From NCBI GenBank assembly GCA_016874895.1, contig VGSX01000263.1:1-5023 (forward strand): a DNA stretch of 5,023 nucleotides. The letters run 5' to 3'. The translations under genes were made by a program, and so were the position numbers. This DNA comes from Deltaproteobacteria bacterium (GTDB lineage: Bacteria; Desulfobacterota; Desulfobaccia; Desulfobaccales; Desulfobaccaceae). The notes under the pieces are model-generated. The model ran no database searches. It was not told the DNA's origin and saw only the letters and a program-made list of their open reading frames with translations. Below, one piece after another: positions 1 to 5,023 of this stretch (position 1 is its first letter; each line of letters opens with the position of its first letter).

Positions 1-1
1 C

Positions 2-6
2 GAGGA
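2..6 (+). promoter_or_regulatory. Ribosome binding site (GAGGA) of the lipoprotein gene
   Basis: GAGGA lies 6 bases upstream of the ATG at 13, which is ideal spacing. The in-frame TTG at 7 directly abuts this site with no spacer, so the ATG at 13 is the better start. The promoter, if any, is outside the window. Confidence 0.7.
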
Positions 7-12
7 TTGTCG

Positions 13-477
13 ATGGTTCAGCGCAGTCGTCTGTTTGTCGTCATAATGCTGCTGGGACTGGTCTTCACCGGTTGCGGTACCATGCAACCGGTCCCGGCCG
101 AGTTTAACCCCGCGGCCTATACCCCCATCGATTTTGGCCTGCTGCTGGCCCCCCGTACTCCGGGACTGCACGACGGCCAGCTCATCAGGTGCGAGGCCTA
201 TTTCTGGGAATTTCTCACCTACGACCCGGCCCCGGCTCATTATTATTTCAATCAGCTGCGCTACCCCACCCGCTGGGGTGAGCTGGAATGGTTTGCCCTG
301 TACCGGGATGCCGATATGCAGGGATATTTCGACCTTGGGGCCATGTCTGCCGAGCTGCGCCGGGAATTCGACCCCAAGCGGTTGGATCCCTTGATTATCT
401 ATGGCGAGCTGGTGCCCATGGGGGGGCGGCGCCTTTACCTCCAGGTGCACCACCTGGAACTCCGGGAGATCGATTAG
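13..477 (+). CDS. Small lipoprotein of unknown function
   Basis: Protein of 154 residues read from the ATG at 13, chosen for the GAGGA site 6 bases upstream; a TTG at 7 would add two residues but has no usable ribosome site. The N-terminus is a lipoprotein signal: basic residues (R4, R6), a hydrophobic stretch at about residues 7-18, then F-T-G-C with the lipidated cysteine at residue 21. Phe at -3 is slightly off the usual Leu/Val. Gly follows the Cys, so there is no Asp inner-membrane retention signal and outer-membrane anchoring is inferred. The mature part (about 134 residues) is rich in aromatic residues (several Trp, Tyr and Phe) and has no transmembrane segment. The C-terminal stretch (IYGELVPMGG, then LYLQVHHLEL) alternates like beta strands and could be an OB-like barrel edge, but this is only a guess. 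I do not recognise the family. It ends 101 bp before the methyltransferase gene. Confidence 0.85.
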   Translation: MVQRSRLFVVIMLLGLVFTGCGTMQPVPAEFNPAAYTPIDFGLLLAPRTPGLHDGQLIRCEAYFWEFLTYDPAPAHYYFNQLRYPTRWGELEWFALYRDADMQGYFDLGAMSAELRREFDPKRLDPLIIYGELVPMGGRRLYLQVHHLELREID

Positions 478-542
478 CCGCCATCCTGTCTGCTCCTCAT
501 TTATTGCAGCAAAACGGGAGGTGCGAAACAGTATCGTCTTTG

Positions 543-571
543 TTGACGCCTTGGGGCAACTGTGGCACAAT
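543..571 (+). promoter_or_regulatory. Predicted sigma-70-type promoter of the restriction-modification operon
   Basis: The -35 element TTGACG (543-548, 5/6 match to TTGACA) and -10 element CACAAT (566-571, 4/6 match to TATAAT) are separated by exactly 17 bases. Transcription would be expected to start at about 577-579, that is on or next to the methyltransferase ATG at 579. It is the only well-spaced promoter pair I see in the 101-bp gap after the lipoprotein gene. The -10 is not strong. There is no gene for a C (controller) protein and no obvious operator repeat around the promoter. Confidence 0.55.
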
Positions 572-578
572 TTAACGT

Positions 579-1430
579 ATGAAAGTTTTTCCTCTGCATT
601 TATTTCAGGATAGAACAGGCAGTGAAATTCTTGTCGGCGATGCTTTGAGCATTTTAGCGCAGCTTCCCTCGGAATCCTGCCGTTGTTGCATCACCTCCCC
701 TCCCTACTGGGGCCTGCGAGATTACGGAGTGCCACCGGCTAATCAAATCGGGGCCGAATCGGATCTAAAAGATTACATAACAAACGTCACTGCTATATTC
801 ACTCAAGTTTATCGTATAGTTACACAAGACGGCACCCTGTGGCTTAACCTGGGAGATTCTTACACTTCCGGTAATCGAACCTGGAGAGACCCGGATAAAA
901 AGAACCCTGCCCGCGCCATGCAGTATCGCCCCCCCACTCCCGAGGGTTTGAAACCTAAAGACCTCATCGGGGTGCCCTGGCGGGTGGCCTTTGCCCTGCA
1001 GGCAGCCGGCTGGTATTTACGGTCCGATATCATCTGGCATAAACCCAACTGCCAGCCAGAGAGCGTCAAAGACCGTCCCACCCGTTCTCATGAGTATGTT
1101 TTTTTATTTTCCAAATCCGAAAAATACTATTATAACTACGAGGCCATCAAAGAGACCGCCAATTATCCTGCCCGCCGAAATCGCCGCACGGTTTGGCAGA
1201 TCAACACCGAAGCCTACAAAGGAGCCCACTTCGCCACATTTCCACCTAAACTGGTGGAATTATGCCTTCTCGCCGGGTCTGAAGAAGGGGATATTGTCTT
1301 GGACCCTTTCTTTGGCAGCGGCACCGTGGGGGAAGTAGCCCTGAAGCTGCAAAGGAAGTTCATTGGCATTGAAATTAAAGAGGAATATGCCAAGCTAGCC
1401 CAGGAAAGGCTGGAGTGGAGCAGTTTATGA
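579..1430 (+). CDS. Type II beta-class DNA methyltransferase, probably N4-cytosine (predicted CCCGGG)
   Basis: Complete 283-residue S-adenosylmethionine-dependent DNA methyltransferase, the modification half of a restriction pair. Catalytic motif IV (T-S-P-P-Y-W, residues 39-44, followed by GLRDYG) comes first, and the SAM-binding motif I (DPFFGSGTVGEVA, about 242-254) comes near the C-terminus, which is the beta-class order. The S-P-P-Y form is typical of N4-cytosine enzymes, whereas D-P-P-Y is usual for N6-adenine. Other blocks: GWYLRSDIIWHKPN at 144-157, RPTRSHEYVFLFSKS at about 166-180, FPPKLVELC at 221-229 (motif X) and FIGIEI at 261-266 (motif II). The length is normal for beta-class m4C enzymes. 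The ATG at 579 is the only sensible start, but no Shine-Dalgarno precedes it and a promoter ends 8 bases upstream, suggesting a leaderless mRNA. The stop overlaps the endonuclease start (ATGA). The target CCCGGG is inferred from the partner gene, not read from this protein. Confidence 0.93.
   Translation: MKVFPLHLFQDRTGSEILVGDALSILAQLPSESCRCCITSPPYWGLRDYGVPPANQIGAESDLKDYITNVTAIFTQVYRIVTQDGTLWLNLGDSYTSGNRTWRDPDKKNPARAMQYRPPTPEGLKPKDLIGVPWRVAFALQAAGWYLRSDIIWHKPNCQPESVKDRPTRSHEYVFLFSKSEKYYYNYEAIKETANYPARRNRRTVWQINTEAYKGAHFATFPPKLVELCLLAGSEEGDIVLDPFFGSGTVGEVALKLQRKFIGIEIKEEYAKLAQERLEWSSL
1417..1420 (+). promoter_or_regulatory. Ribosome binding site (GGAG) deciding the endonuclease start
   Basis: GGAG sits inside the methyltransferase 3' end, 6 bases before the ATG at 1427. 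That ATG forms an ATGA overlap with the methyltransferase stop codon. The alternative GTG at 1415 is in frame but the GGAG lies inside its own first codons. The layout suggests translational coupling of endonuclease to methyltransferase. Confidence 0.6.
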
Positions 1431-2389
1431 CGGATTTCACAGTGTTGCTCCCAGACCTGCAAATAGCCTTTTATCATCGATTGAGAGACATAGAAAACCG
1501 TTACCTGGGGGAGGCGTTAAAAAACACCATTAGCAGGCTGGATATATCGATTATTGACGCCGAGCTTGCCCGGCTTGTCAAGGCCTCAGGACTGCGAAAG
1601 GTTGCCTCATTCGGGCTGCGAGGCGAACTTTTTTTTCCGGTTCCTTGTCTTCTGAACACTAACCCTTTTCTATTGGGCTATTATAGATTGCTGTTTGGTT
1701 TCTCTCAAAAAGATTTTTATAATCAAGGACCTTTTGGCAGATTTAACGTCTTGGAAGAACGAGGCGAACTTCCCGATAAAATATCAGGACTGGTTGAACC
1801 TTTATGTAAAAGTCTCATCGCCACTGCAGAAATACTAATTGATGGGCTGGATATTATCTCACCTAGAATAATTCACAGTCTTCAAATTATCACCTTTGGG
1901 GCATTTCTCAGAGGGAGTTATCTGAATAAAAAGGGACAGCGGGCAGTTAAAAATATTTACGAATTAATTTTTTCTATTGTAAAAAATTATATAATTAACT
2001 CTTCGCTAAGATTAATTACAATAAAGAATGACTCAGAAAGAATTGTGCATATTGACTTCATGAATGACCCTGATATAAAAATCCAGAGTATCCTTAGTTC
2101 AGGAATTAATCCTATAGTGGCAATAGAGATTAAAGGTGGTACTGATGTCTCAAATGTTTACAACAGATTAGGTGAGTCTGAAAAGAGTCACAGAACAGCA
2201 AGAAGCTTAGGATTTGCAGAGTGTTGGACAATAGTCAACGCAAAACTTGACCTTGATAAGGCACGCCAAAAGTCTCCTTCGACGACTAAGTTTTTCTATC
2301 TATATAAGATTATTGATGAATCAACCAAAGAACATTGGTCCTTTAAAGATCAGTTATGCGCCTTAATAGGGATTAAATCAAATTTATAA
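1427..2389 (+). CDS. Type II restriction endonuclease, XcyI/Cfr9I-like (predicted C^CCGGG)
   Basis: 320 residues from the ATG at 1427; a GTG at 1415 would add MEQF. The start at 1427 is preferred because GGAG lies 6 bases before it and it overlaps the methyltransferase stop as ATGA. From memory of the family, the stretches TVLLPDLQIAF near the N-terminus, LRGELFFPVP (about 64-73) and LLGYYRLLFGFSQKDFY (about 82-98) match the XcyI/Cfr9I/XmaI endonucleases, which cut C^CCGGG. A plausible PD-(D/E)xK nuclease core is D216 (in NDPDIKIQS) with E234-I-K236 (in VAIEIKGGTD), 18 residues apart and ending a hydrophobic strand as expected. The protein should act as a homodimer with Mg2+; this is family knowledge. 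The gene becomes very AT-rich in its second half (about 29% GC over 1921-2160), unlike its neighbours, which suggests transfer. There is no frameshift or truncation, so it looks intact. The exact recognition site is inferred. Confidence 0.85.
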   Translation: MTDFTVLLPDLQIAFYHRLRDIENRYLGEALKNTISRLDISIIDAELARLVKASGLRKVASFGLRGELFFPVPCLLNTNPFLLGYYRLLFGFSQKDFYNQGPFGRFNVLEERGELPDKISGLVEPLCKSLIATAEILIDGLDIISPRIIHSLQIITFGAFLRGSYLNKKGQRAVKNIYELIFSIVKNYIINSSLRLITIKNDSERIVHIDFMNDPDIKIQSILSSGINPIVAIEIKGGTDVSNVYNRLGESEKSHRTARSLGFAECWTIVNAKLDLDKARQKSPSTTKFFYLYKIIDESTKEHWSFKDQLCALIGIKSNL

Positions 2390-2503
2390 AAAATATTAAG
2401 GAGATATTTCAGTAGATAGAAATAAACCCTATTCTTCACCGCATCCTGCTTTGGCCCCAATGGCTAAAATAAACTCTATGTAGTACGCCAGTTCCCGTAT
2501 GCT

Positions 2504-2507
2504 GGAG
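2504..2507 (+). promoter_or_regulatory. Ribosome binding site (GGAG) of the coiled-coil protein gene
   Basis: GGAG is 7 bases upstream of the ATG at 2515. It supports this frame over the overlapping frame that would start at 2499, upstream of the site. Confidence 0.6.
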
Positions 2508-2514
2508 AAACACC

Positions 2515-2715
2515 ATGTCCATTCGATACCTGGCCGAGGAATTATACCGCTGCCAGCGCAAGATCCAGGAACTGGAAAAAAAACTGGCCCAGCTGGGGAG
2601 CCAGGCGTCCCCGGAGCGGGCCGCTCTGGAAGCGGCATTGTGGCAGGCCCGGAAGGAACGGGAGCATTACAAGGCCCTCCTGGAGGCTAAAAAAGAGCCG
2701 CCGCTGCCCATCTGA
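2515..2715 (+). CDS. Small coiled-coil protein of unknown function
   Basis: 66 residues, starting at an ATG with GGAG 7 bases upstream. The composition is strongly helical: from about residue 5 to 60 it is dominated by Glu, Lys, Arg, Gln, Ala and Leu, with hydrophobic residues at heptad-like spacing (L6, L10, I17, L20, L24 in the first helix). A short break (GSQASPERA, about 28-36) is followed by a second charged helix (LEAALWQARKEREHYKALLEAKK), so a helical hairpin or antiparallel coiled coil is likely. It ends in a proline-rich tail (PPLPI). There is no signal peptide or membrane segment, so it should be cytoplasmic. It lies 125 bp after the endonuclease gene, and its stop is 12 bp from the convergent larB stop. 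Its GC content matches the rest of the chromosome rather than the endonuclease gene, so it is probably a resident gene. I do not recognise the family. That it is translated is inferred from the ribosome site and the regular helix pattern. Confidence 0.7.
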   Translation: MSIRYLAEELYRCQRKIQELEKKLAQLGSQASPERAALEAALWQARKEREHYKALLEAKKEPPLPI

Positions 2716-2727
2716 TGCGCCTCACTG

Positions 2728-3480
2728 TCACTCCCGACGGTTGATCAGGGCCGCCACGTACCCGGCCCCGAAGCCGTTGTCGATGTTCACCACCGAGACT
2801 CCGGAAGCGCAGGAGTTGAGCATGCCCAGAAGAGCCGCAATACCCCCGAAGCTGGCCCCATAGCCTATGCTGGTGGGCACCGCGATCACCGGCCGTTGCA
2901 CCAGGCCGCCGACGACGCTGGGCAGGGCCCCTTCCATCCCGGCCACCACAATAAACACCGTGGCTTCCTGCAGCTTTTCCTGGTAGGCCAGGAGGCGGTG
3001 CAGGCCGGCCACCCCCACGTCGTAGATAGCCTCCACCCGGTTGCCCATCAGCCGGGCGGTGAGGTAGGCCTCTTCGGCCACCGGGATGTCGGAGGTGCCG
3101 GCGGAAATGACCAGGATCAGCCCCCGGCCCCGGTCGGCCACTTCCTGCAGGCCGAAAGTCATTATCCGGGAAACCGGATGATAATAACCCGCGGGAAAGA
3201 TTTCCTGCAAAACGGCGGCCTTGTCCGCCTCCAGCCGGGTTATCAGGATCTGGGCGGCCCGCTCCTGGATGGCGCCGAGGATGGCGGCTATCTGCTCCAC
3301 ACTCTTGCCGGCCGCAAAGACTACCTCCGGGAAACCCTGCCGCAGTTGGCGATGATGATCCACGTGGGCGAAACCCAGGTTCTCGAAAGGCAGGTGGAGC
3401 AGGCGCCGCCTGGCCTCCTCGACGCTGAGGCGCCCGGACTGCACTTCCCGCAGGAGGTGCTCCAGGTTTGCCGCTTCCAT
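2728..3480 (-). CDS. larB: LarB, pyridinium-3,5-biscarboxylic acid mononucleotide synthase (nickel-pincer cofactor biosynthesis)
   Basis: Complete 250-residue protein of normal LarB length. LarB carboxylates the pyridinium ring of nicotinic acid adenine dinucleotide and hydrolyses the phosphoanhydride to give the P2CMN precursor of the nickel-pincer nucleotide, the cofactor of lactate racemase (LarA) and relatives. It is a cytoplasmic enzyme. The N-terminal LarB region (about 1-115) includes LEHLLREVQSGRLSVEEA and PFENLGFAHVDHHR. The C-terminal PurE-like domain has SAGTSDIPVAEEA (126-138), VVAGMEGALPSVV (178-190), VPTSIGYGASFGG (201-213) and NIDNGFGAG (232-240). C224 (in NSCASG) is at the place of the cysteine that forms a substrate adduct in characterised LarB. 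AGGAGG stands 9 bases before the ATG. It begins 4 bp after the stop of the upstream glycosyltransferase gene, so it is probably translated from the same mRNA. The later-acting genes larC and larE are not in the window. Confidence 0.93.
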   Translation of the reverse strand: MEAANLEHLLREVQSGRLSVEEARRRLLHLPFENLGFAHVDHHRQLRQGFPEVVFAAGKSVEQIAAILGAIQERAAQILITRLEADKAAVLQEIFPAGYYHPVSRIMTFGLQEVADRGRGLILVISAGTSDIPVAEEAYLTARLMGNRVEAIYDVGVAGLHRLLAYQEKLQEATVFIVVAGMEGALPSVVGGLVQRPVIAVPTSIGYGASFGGIAALLGMLNSCASGVSVVNIDNGFGAGYVAALINRRE

Positions 3481-3484
3481 TGTC

Positions 3485-4636
3485 TCAATCCTCCTCTGAT
3501 TTCACTAACCTGCCGTCCGGAGTCACCCGGTAGCGCCGCCCCCGCCAGTTCACCGTATCCCCCGCAAAACTCAGAGCCCACAAACCGAAAGAAATCATAT
3601 CCTTAAGCGGCAGGAGGAGAAACCAGCCCCAGGGAAGCCGGCCCTGAAGACAGGCCCGCTCCGCCACCACGGCCACCGATAGACGGACCGCCAGGCAAGC
3701 CAGGGCCAATTGTCCCCCCCAGGCCGCCAGACCGCCGGCCAGCCAGGCCAGCAATCCCCAGGGCAACGCAAAAGTGATGCCGTAAGCGAAATAGCCCCTG
3801 GGGCGGCAGACCCGATAGGTCCGGGCCCAACGCAGATGCCGGGCCAGGTAGCCCTGCAGCGTCTCCCGGCTGCTCAGGGTCTCCACCACATAGGGCAAAA
3901 CCTGCACCTTCAGACCGGTCCGGCTGACCCGATGGCCCAACTGGTAATCGTCGGCCAGATAATCGGCGATGCCTGCAAAACCGCCGATGTCCTCCAATAC
4001 CTGCCGGGGCAGGGCCATGACCGCGCCCAGGGCAAAGGTGATGCCCTCGACGTAATGGGCCATGGCCACGGAAGGCATGAAATCGGCGCTGATACTCAGG
4101 GCCTCCAGGGCCGCCGGGCCGGTGTGCACCGGTCCGGAACGGTACAGGCAGGTGGCCAGGCCGACCCCCGGTTTTTGTAAGGCCGCTGCCAAGCGCGCCG
4201 CGAGATCAGGTCCGACCCGCACGTCACTATCCGAGATCACGATAAGCTCATGCCGGGCCAGGGGGAGCAACTGCCGGAGGGTGCTGACTTTCGGGTTTAA
4301 CCCGAGCTCCTGGGGGCAGATGACACTCTGCACCTCCACCTCGGGATTATCTGCCTGCAATTGCCGCAAGAGCGGCAGGGCCGGATCCGAAGGATCGGCC
4401 ACGCCGAACACAACCTGGATGTCAGGGTAATCCTGCCGCAGGAAACTGGCTAAACAGGCGGACGTGTCTGCATCCCATCCCCGCACCGGCTTTAACAGGG
4501 AAATTCCGGGCTGGGCTGCGTCTGCCCCTTCCGGGAACGGCCGCCGGAGAAAAAACCACAGGGCCGCAGCGGCCCCCACCTGATAAGCCAGGGCCGCCAG
4601 GGCCAGGAGAGCGAACATAAGGGCCAGGAACATCAT
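3485..4636 (-). CDS. hpnI: GT21 family glycosyltransferase, HpnI-like (hopanoid glucosaminylation)
   Basis: 383-residue membrane glycosyltransferase of the ceramide-glucosyltransferase-like GT21 family. HpnI transfers N-acetylglucosamine from UDP-GlcNAc to bacteriohopanetetrol at the inner membrane. Visible order: N-terminal membrane helix (about 2-30); SLLKPVRGWD (46-55); first Asp region VADPSDPA (79-86); GLNPKVSTL (112-120), which also occurs in ceramide glucosyltransferases; D-S-D at 136-138; acceptor/catalytic Asp pair in YLADDYQLGHRV (226-237); RHLRW (266-270), the (R/Q)xxRW signature; and two or three C-terminal membrane helices (about 284-330 and 335-358). All key GT21 residues are present. 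The start is an ATGATG pair with no good Shine-Dalgarno, 24 bp after the hisF stop, so coupling to hisF translation is possible. No other hopanoid gene is in the window, so the lipid acceptor (hopanoid or another lipid) is not certain. Confidence 0.85.
   Translation of the reverse strand: MMFLALMFALLALAALAYQVGAAAALWFFLRRPFPEGADAAQPGISLLKPVRGWDADTSACLASFLRQDYPDIQVVFGVADPSDPALPLLRQLQADNPEVEVQSVICPQELGLNPKVSTLRQLLPLARHELIVISDSDVRVGPDLAARLAAALQKPGVGLATCLYRSGPVHTGPAALEALSISADFMPSVAMAHYVEGITFALGAVMALPRQVLEDIGGFAGIADYLADDYQLGHRVSRTGLKVQVLPYVVETLSSRETLQGYLARHLRWARTYRVCRPRGYFAYGITFALPWGLLAWLAGGLAAWGGQLALACLAVRLSVAVVAERACLQGRLPWGWFLLLPLKDMISFGLWALSFAGDTVNWRGRRYRVTPDGRLVKSEED
3490..3495 (-). promoter_or_regulatory. 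Ribosome binding site (AGGAGG) of larB
   Basis: A perfect AGGAGG, read on the minus strand, lies 9 bases before the larB ATG. It is embedded in the last codons of the hpnI-like gene, so larB can be translated efficiently from the hisF-hpnI-larB message. Confidence 0.75.
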
Positions 4637-4660
4637 GCCAGTTCTAACCGGGAAATGGAT

Positions 4661-5023
4661 TTACAAAATAACCGTGAGGCCCTTGTTTCGGAGATATTCC
4701 TTCACCTGGCGGATACTGAGCAGGCGATAGTGGAAGACCGAGGCGGCCAGCAGGATTTGGGCCCCCCCTGTGGTCGCGCCCTCATAGAAGTGCTCCAGGG
4801 TCCCGGCCCCCCCTGAGGCGATGACCGGGATGGACACCGCCTGGGCAATGGCCCTGGTAAACTCCAGATCATAGCCGGCCTGGGTTCCGTCGCCATCCAT
4901 GCTGGTCGGCAGAATAAAGCCCGCCCCCCGCTCCTGGCATTCCTTGGCCCAGGCCACCGCGTCCCGGCCCACGGGTTTGGTGCCTCCGGCTATGACGAGT
5001 TCGAAGCCGGAGGGCATGGCCTG
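4661..5023 (-). CDS. hisF: Imidazole glycerol phosphate synthase cyclase subunit HisF (C-terminal part; 5' end outside the window)
   Basis: About 120 C-terminal residues, roughly the second half of the (beta/alpha)8 barrel. The reading frame runs off the window edge; the Met near the edge (5015-5017) is internal, not the true start. HisF with the glutaminase HisH turns PRFAR plus ammonia into imidazole glycerol phosphate and AICAR in histidine biosynthesis. Recognisable blocks are VIAGGTKPVGRDAVAWAKE, RGAG..LPTSMDGDGTQAGYD (the second phosphate-binding side, with the Asp-Gly-Thr kept), IPVIASGGAGTLEHF and LLAASVFHY. The catalytic aspartates corresponding to D11 and D130 of the Thermotoga enzyme are outside the window. 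One oddity: Phe replaces the usual Glu in R-G-A-G-E-I-L (equivalent to E167 of the Thermotoga protein, part of the ammonia gate). The gene is followed 24 bp later by the hpnI-like gene. Confidence 0.9.
   Translation of the reverse strand, partial: QAMPSGFELVIAGGTKPVGRDAVAWAKECQERGAGFILPTSMDGDGTQAGYDLEFTRAIAQAVSIPVIASGGAGTLEHFYEGATTGGAQILLAASVFHYRLLSIRQVKEYLRNKGLTVIL

Noticed and set aside
7..12. TTG start extending the lipoprotein by two residues
   Set aside because: It abuts the GAGGA site with no spacer, whereas the ATG at 13 has 6-base spacing.
441..457. Inverted repeat CCAGGT / ACCTGG with 5-base loop near the end of the lipoprotein gene
   Set aside because: It lies inside the coding region and no T-run follows, so it is not a convincing terminator.
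563..578. TGGCAC resembling half of a sigma-54 promoter
   Set aside because: The required TTGC element 5 bases downstream is absent (AACG instead).
2391..2409. AAATAT-TAAGGAG-ATATTT hairpin just after the endonuclease stop, with a Shine-Dalgarno-like loop
   Set aside because: The stem is all A/T and weak, no T-run follows, and no open reading frame starts after the AAGGAG.
2465..2470. TAAAAT as a -10 box for the coiled-coil gene
   Set aside because: It is a 5/6 match, but no acceptable -35 element is found at 15-19 bp spacing; a promoter here is possible but unsupported.
2499..2690. Overlapping 63-residue frame and the minus-strand frame at 2429-2638
   Set aside because: Both are low-complexity Pro/Gly-rich shadows of the coiled-coil gene, without ribosome sites.
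2716..2727. Bidirectional terminator between the convergent stops
   Set aside because: The gap is only 12 bp and holds no inverted repeat or T-run.
2896..3606. Long plus-strand frame of 236 residues antisense to larB
   Set aside because: It is rich in His, Gly and Pro, has no domain pattern, and is a shadow of the clearly recognised larB on the other strand.
3710..4430. Plus-strand frames antisense to the hpnI-like gene
   Set aside because: They are shadows of a well-conserved GT21 gene; high GC produces long spurious frames.

Overview
The window looks like a piece of a Gram-negative, moderately GC-rich bacterial chromosome. The gene mix (outer-membrane-type lipoprotein, hopanoid-type glycosyltransferase, LarB, HisF) would suit Desulfobacterota / former Deltaproteobacteria. 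That placement is an inference from gene content and protein style, not from a marker gene. All protein-coding genes are tightly packed, and no RNA gene, IS element, CRISPR array or integrase is visible.

Layout. (1) 13-477, + strand: a small lipoprotein of unknown function. (2) 543-2389, + strand: a complete two-gene type II restriction-modification system. It consists of a beta-class, probably N4-cytosine, DNA methyltransferase followed by an endonuclease resembling the XcyI/Cfr9I family, whose known members cut C^CCGGG. The methyltransferase start codon lies almost exactly where a TTGACG-17-CACAAT promoter should start transcription, and no Shine-Dalgarno precedes it, so its mRNA is probably leaderless. 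The endonuclease start overlaps the methyltransferase stop (ATGA) and has its own ribosome site. The 3' part of the endonuclease gene is strikingly AT-rich (about 29% GC over 1921-2160, against about 65% in a larB sample), a sign of horizontal acquisition. (3) 2515-2715, + strand: a 66-residue coiled-coil protein of unknown function. (4) 2728-5023, - strand: an operon-like run hisF (5' end outside the window) -> hpnI-like GT21 glycosyltransferase -> larB. It converges on the coiled-coil gene with only 12 bp between stop codons.

How the genes work together. The methyltransferase and endonuclease form one defence unit: the methyltransferase should protect host sites and the endonuclease cut unmodified DNA. 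The window contains no CCCGGG although CCCGG and CCGGG are frequent, which fits (but does not prove) that specificity. The three minus-strand genes serve different pathways (histidine biosynthesis, glycosylation of a hopanoid or other lipid, nickel-pincer cofactor synthesis) and seem linked by co-transcription rather than by a shared pathway. The likeliest less-described points are the leaderless/coupled expression layout of the restriction system, its mosaic composition, an unusual Phe at a normally Glu gate position of HisF, and the two small uncharacterised proteins.
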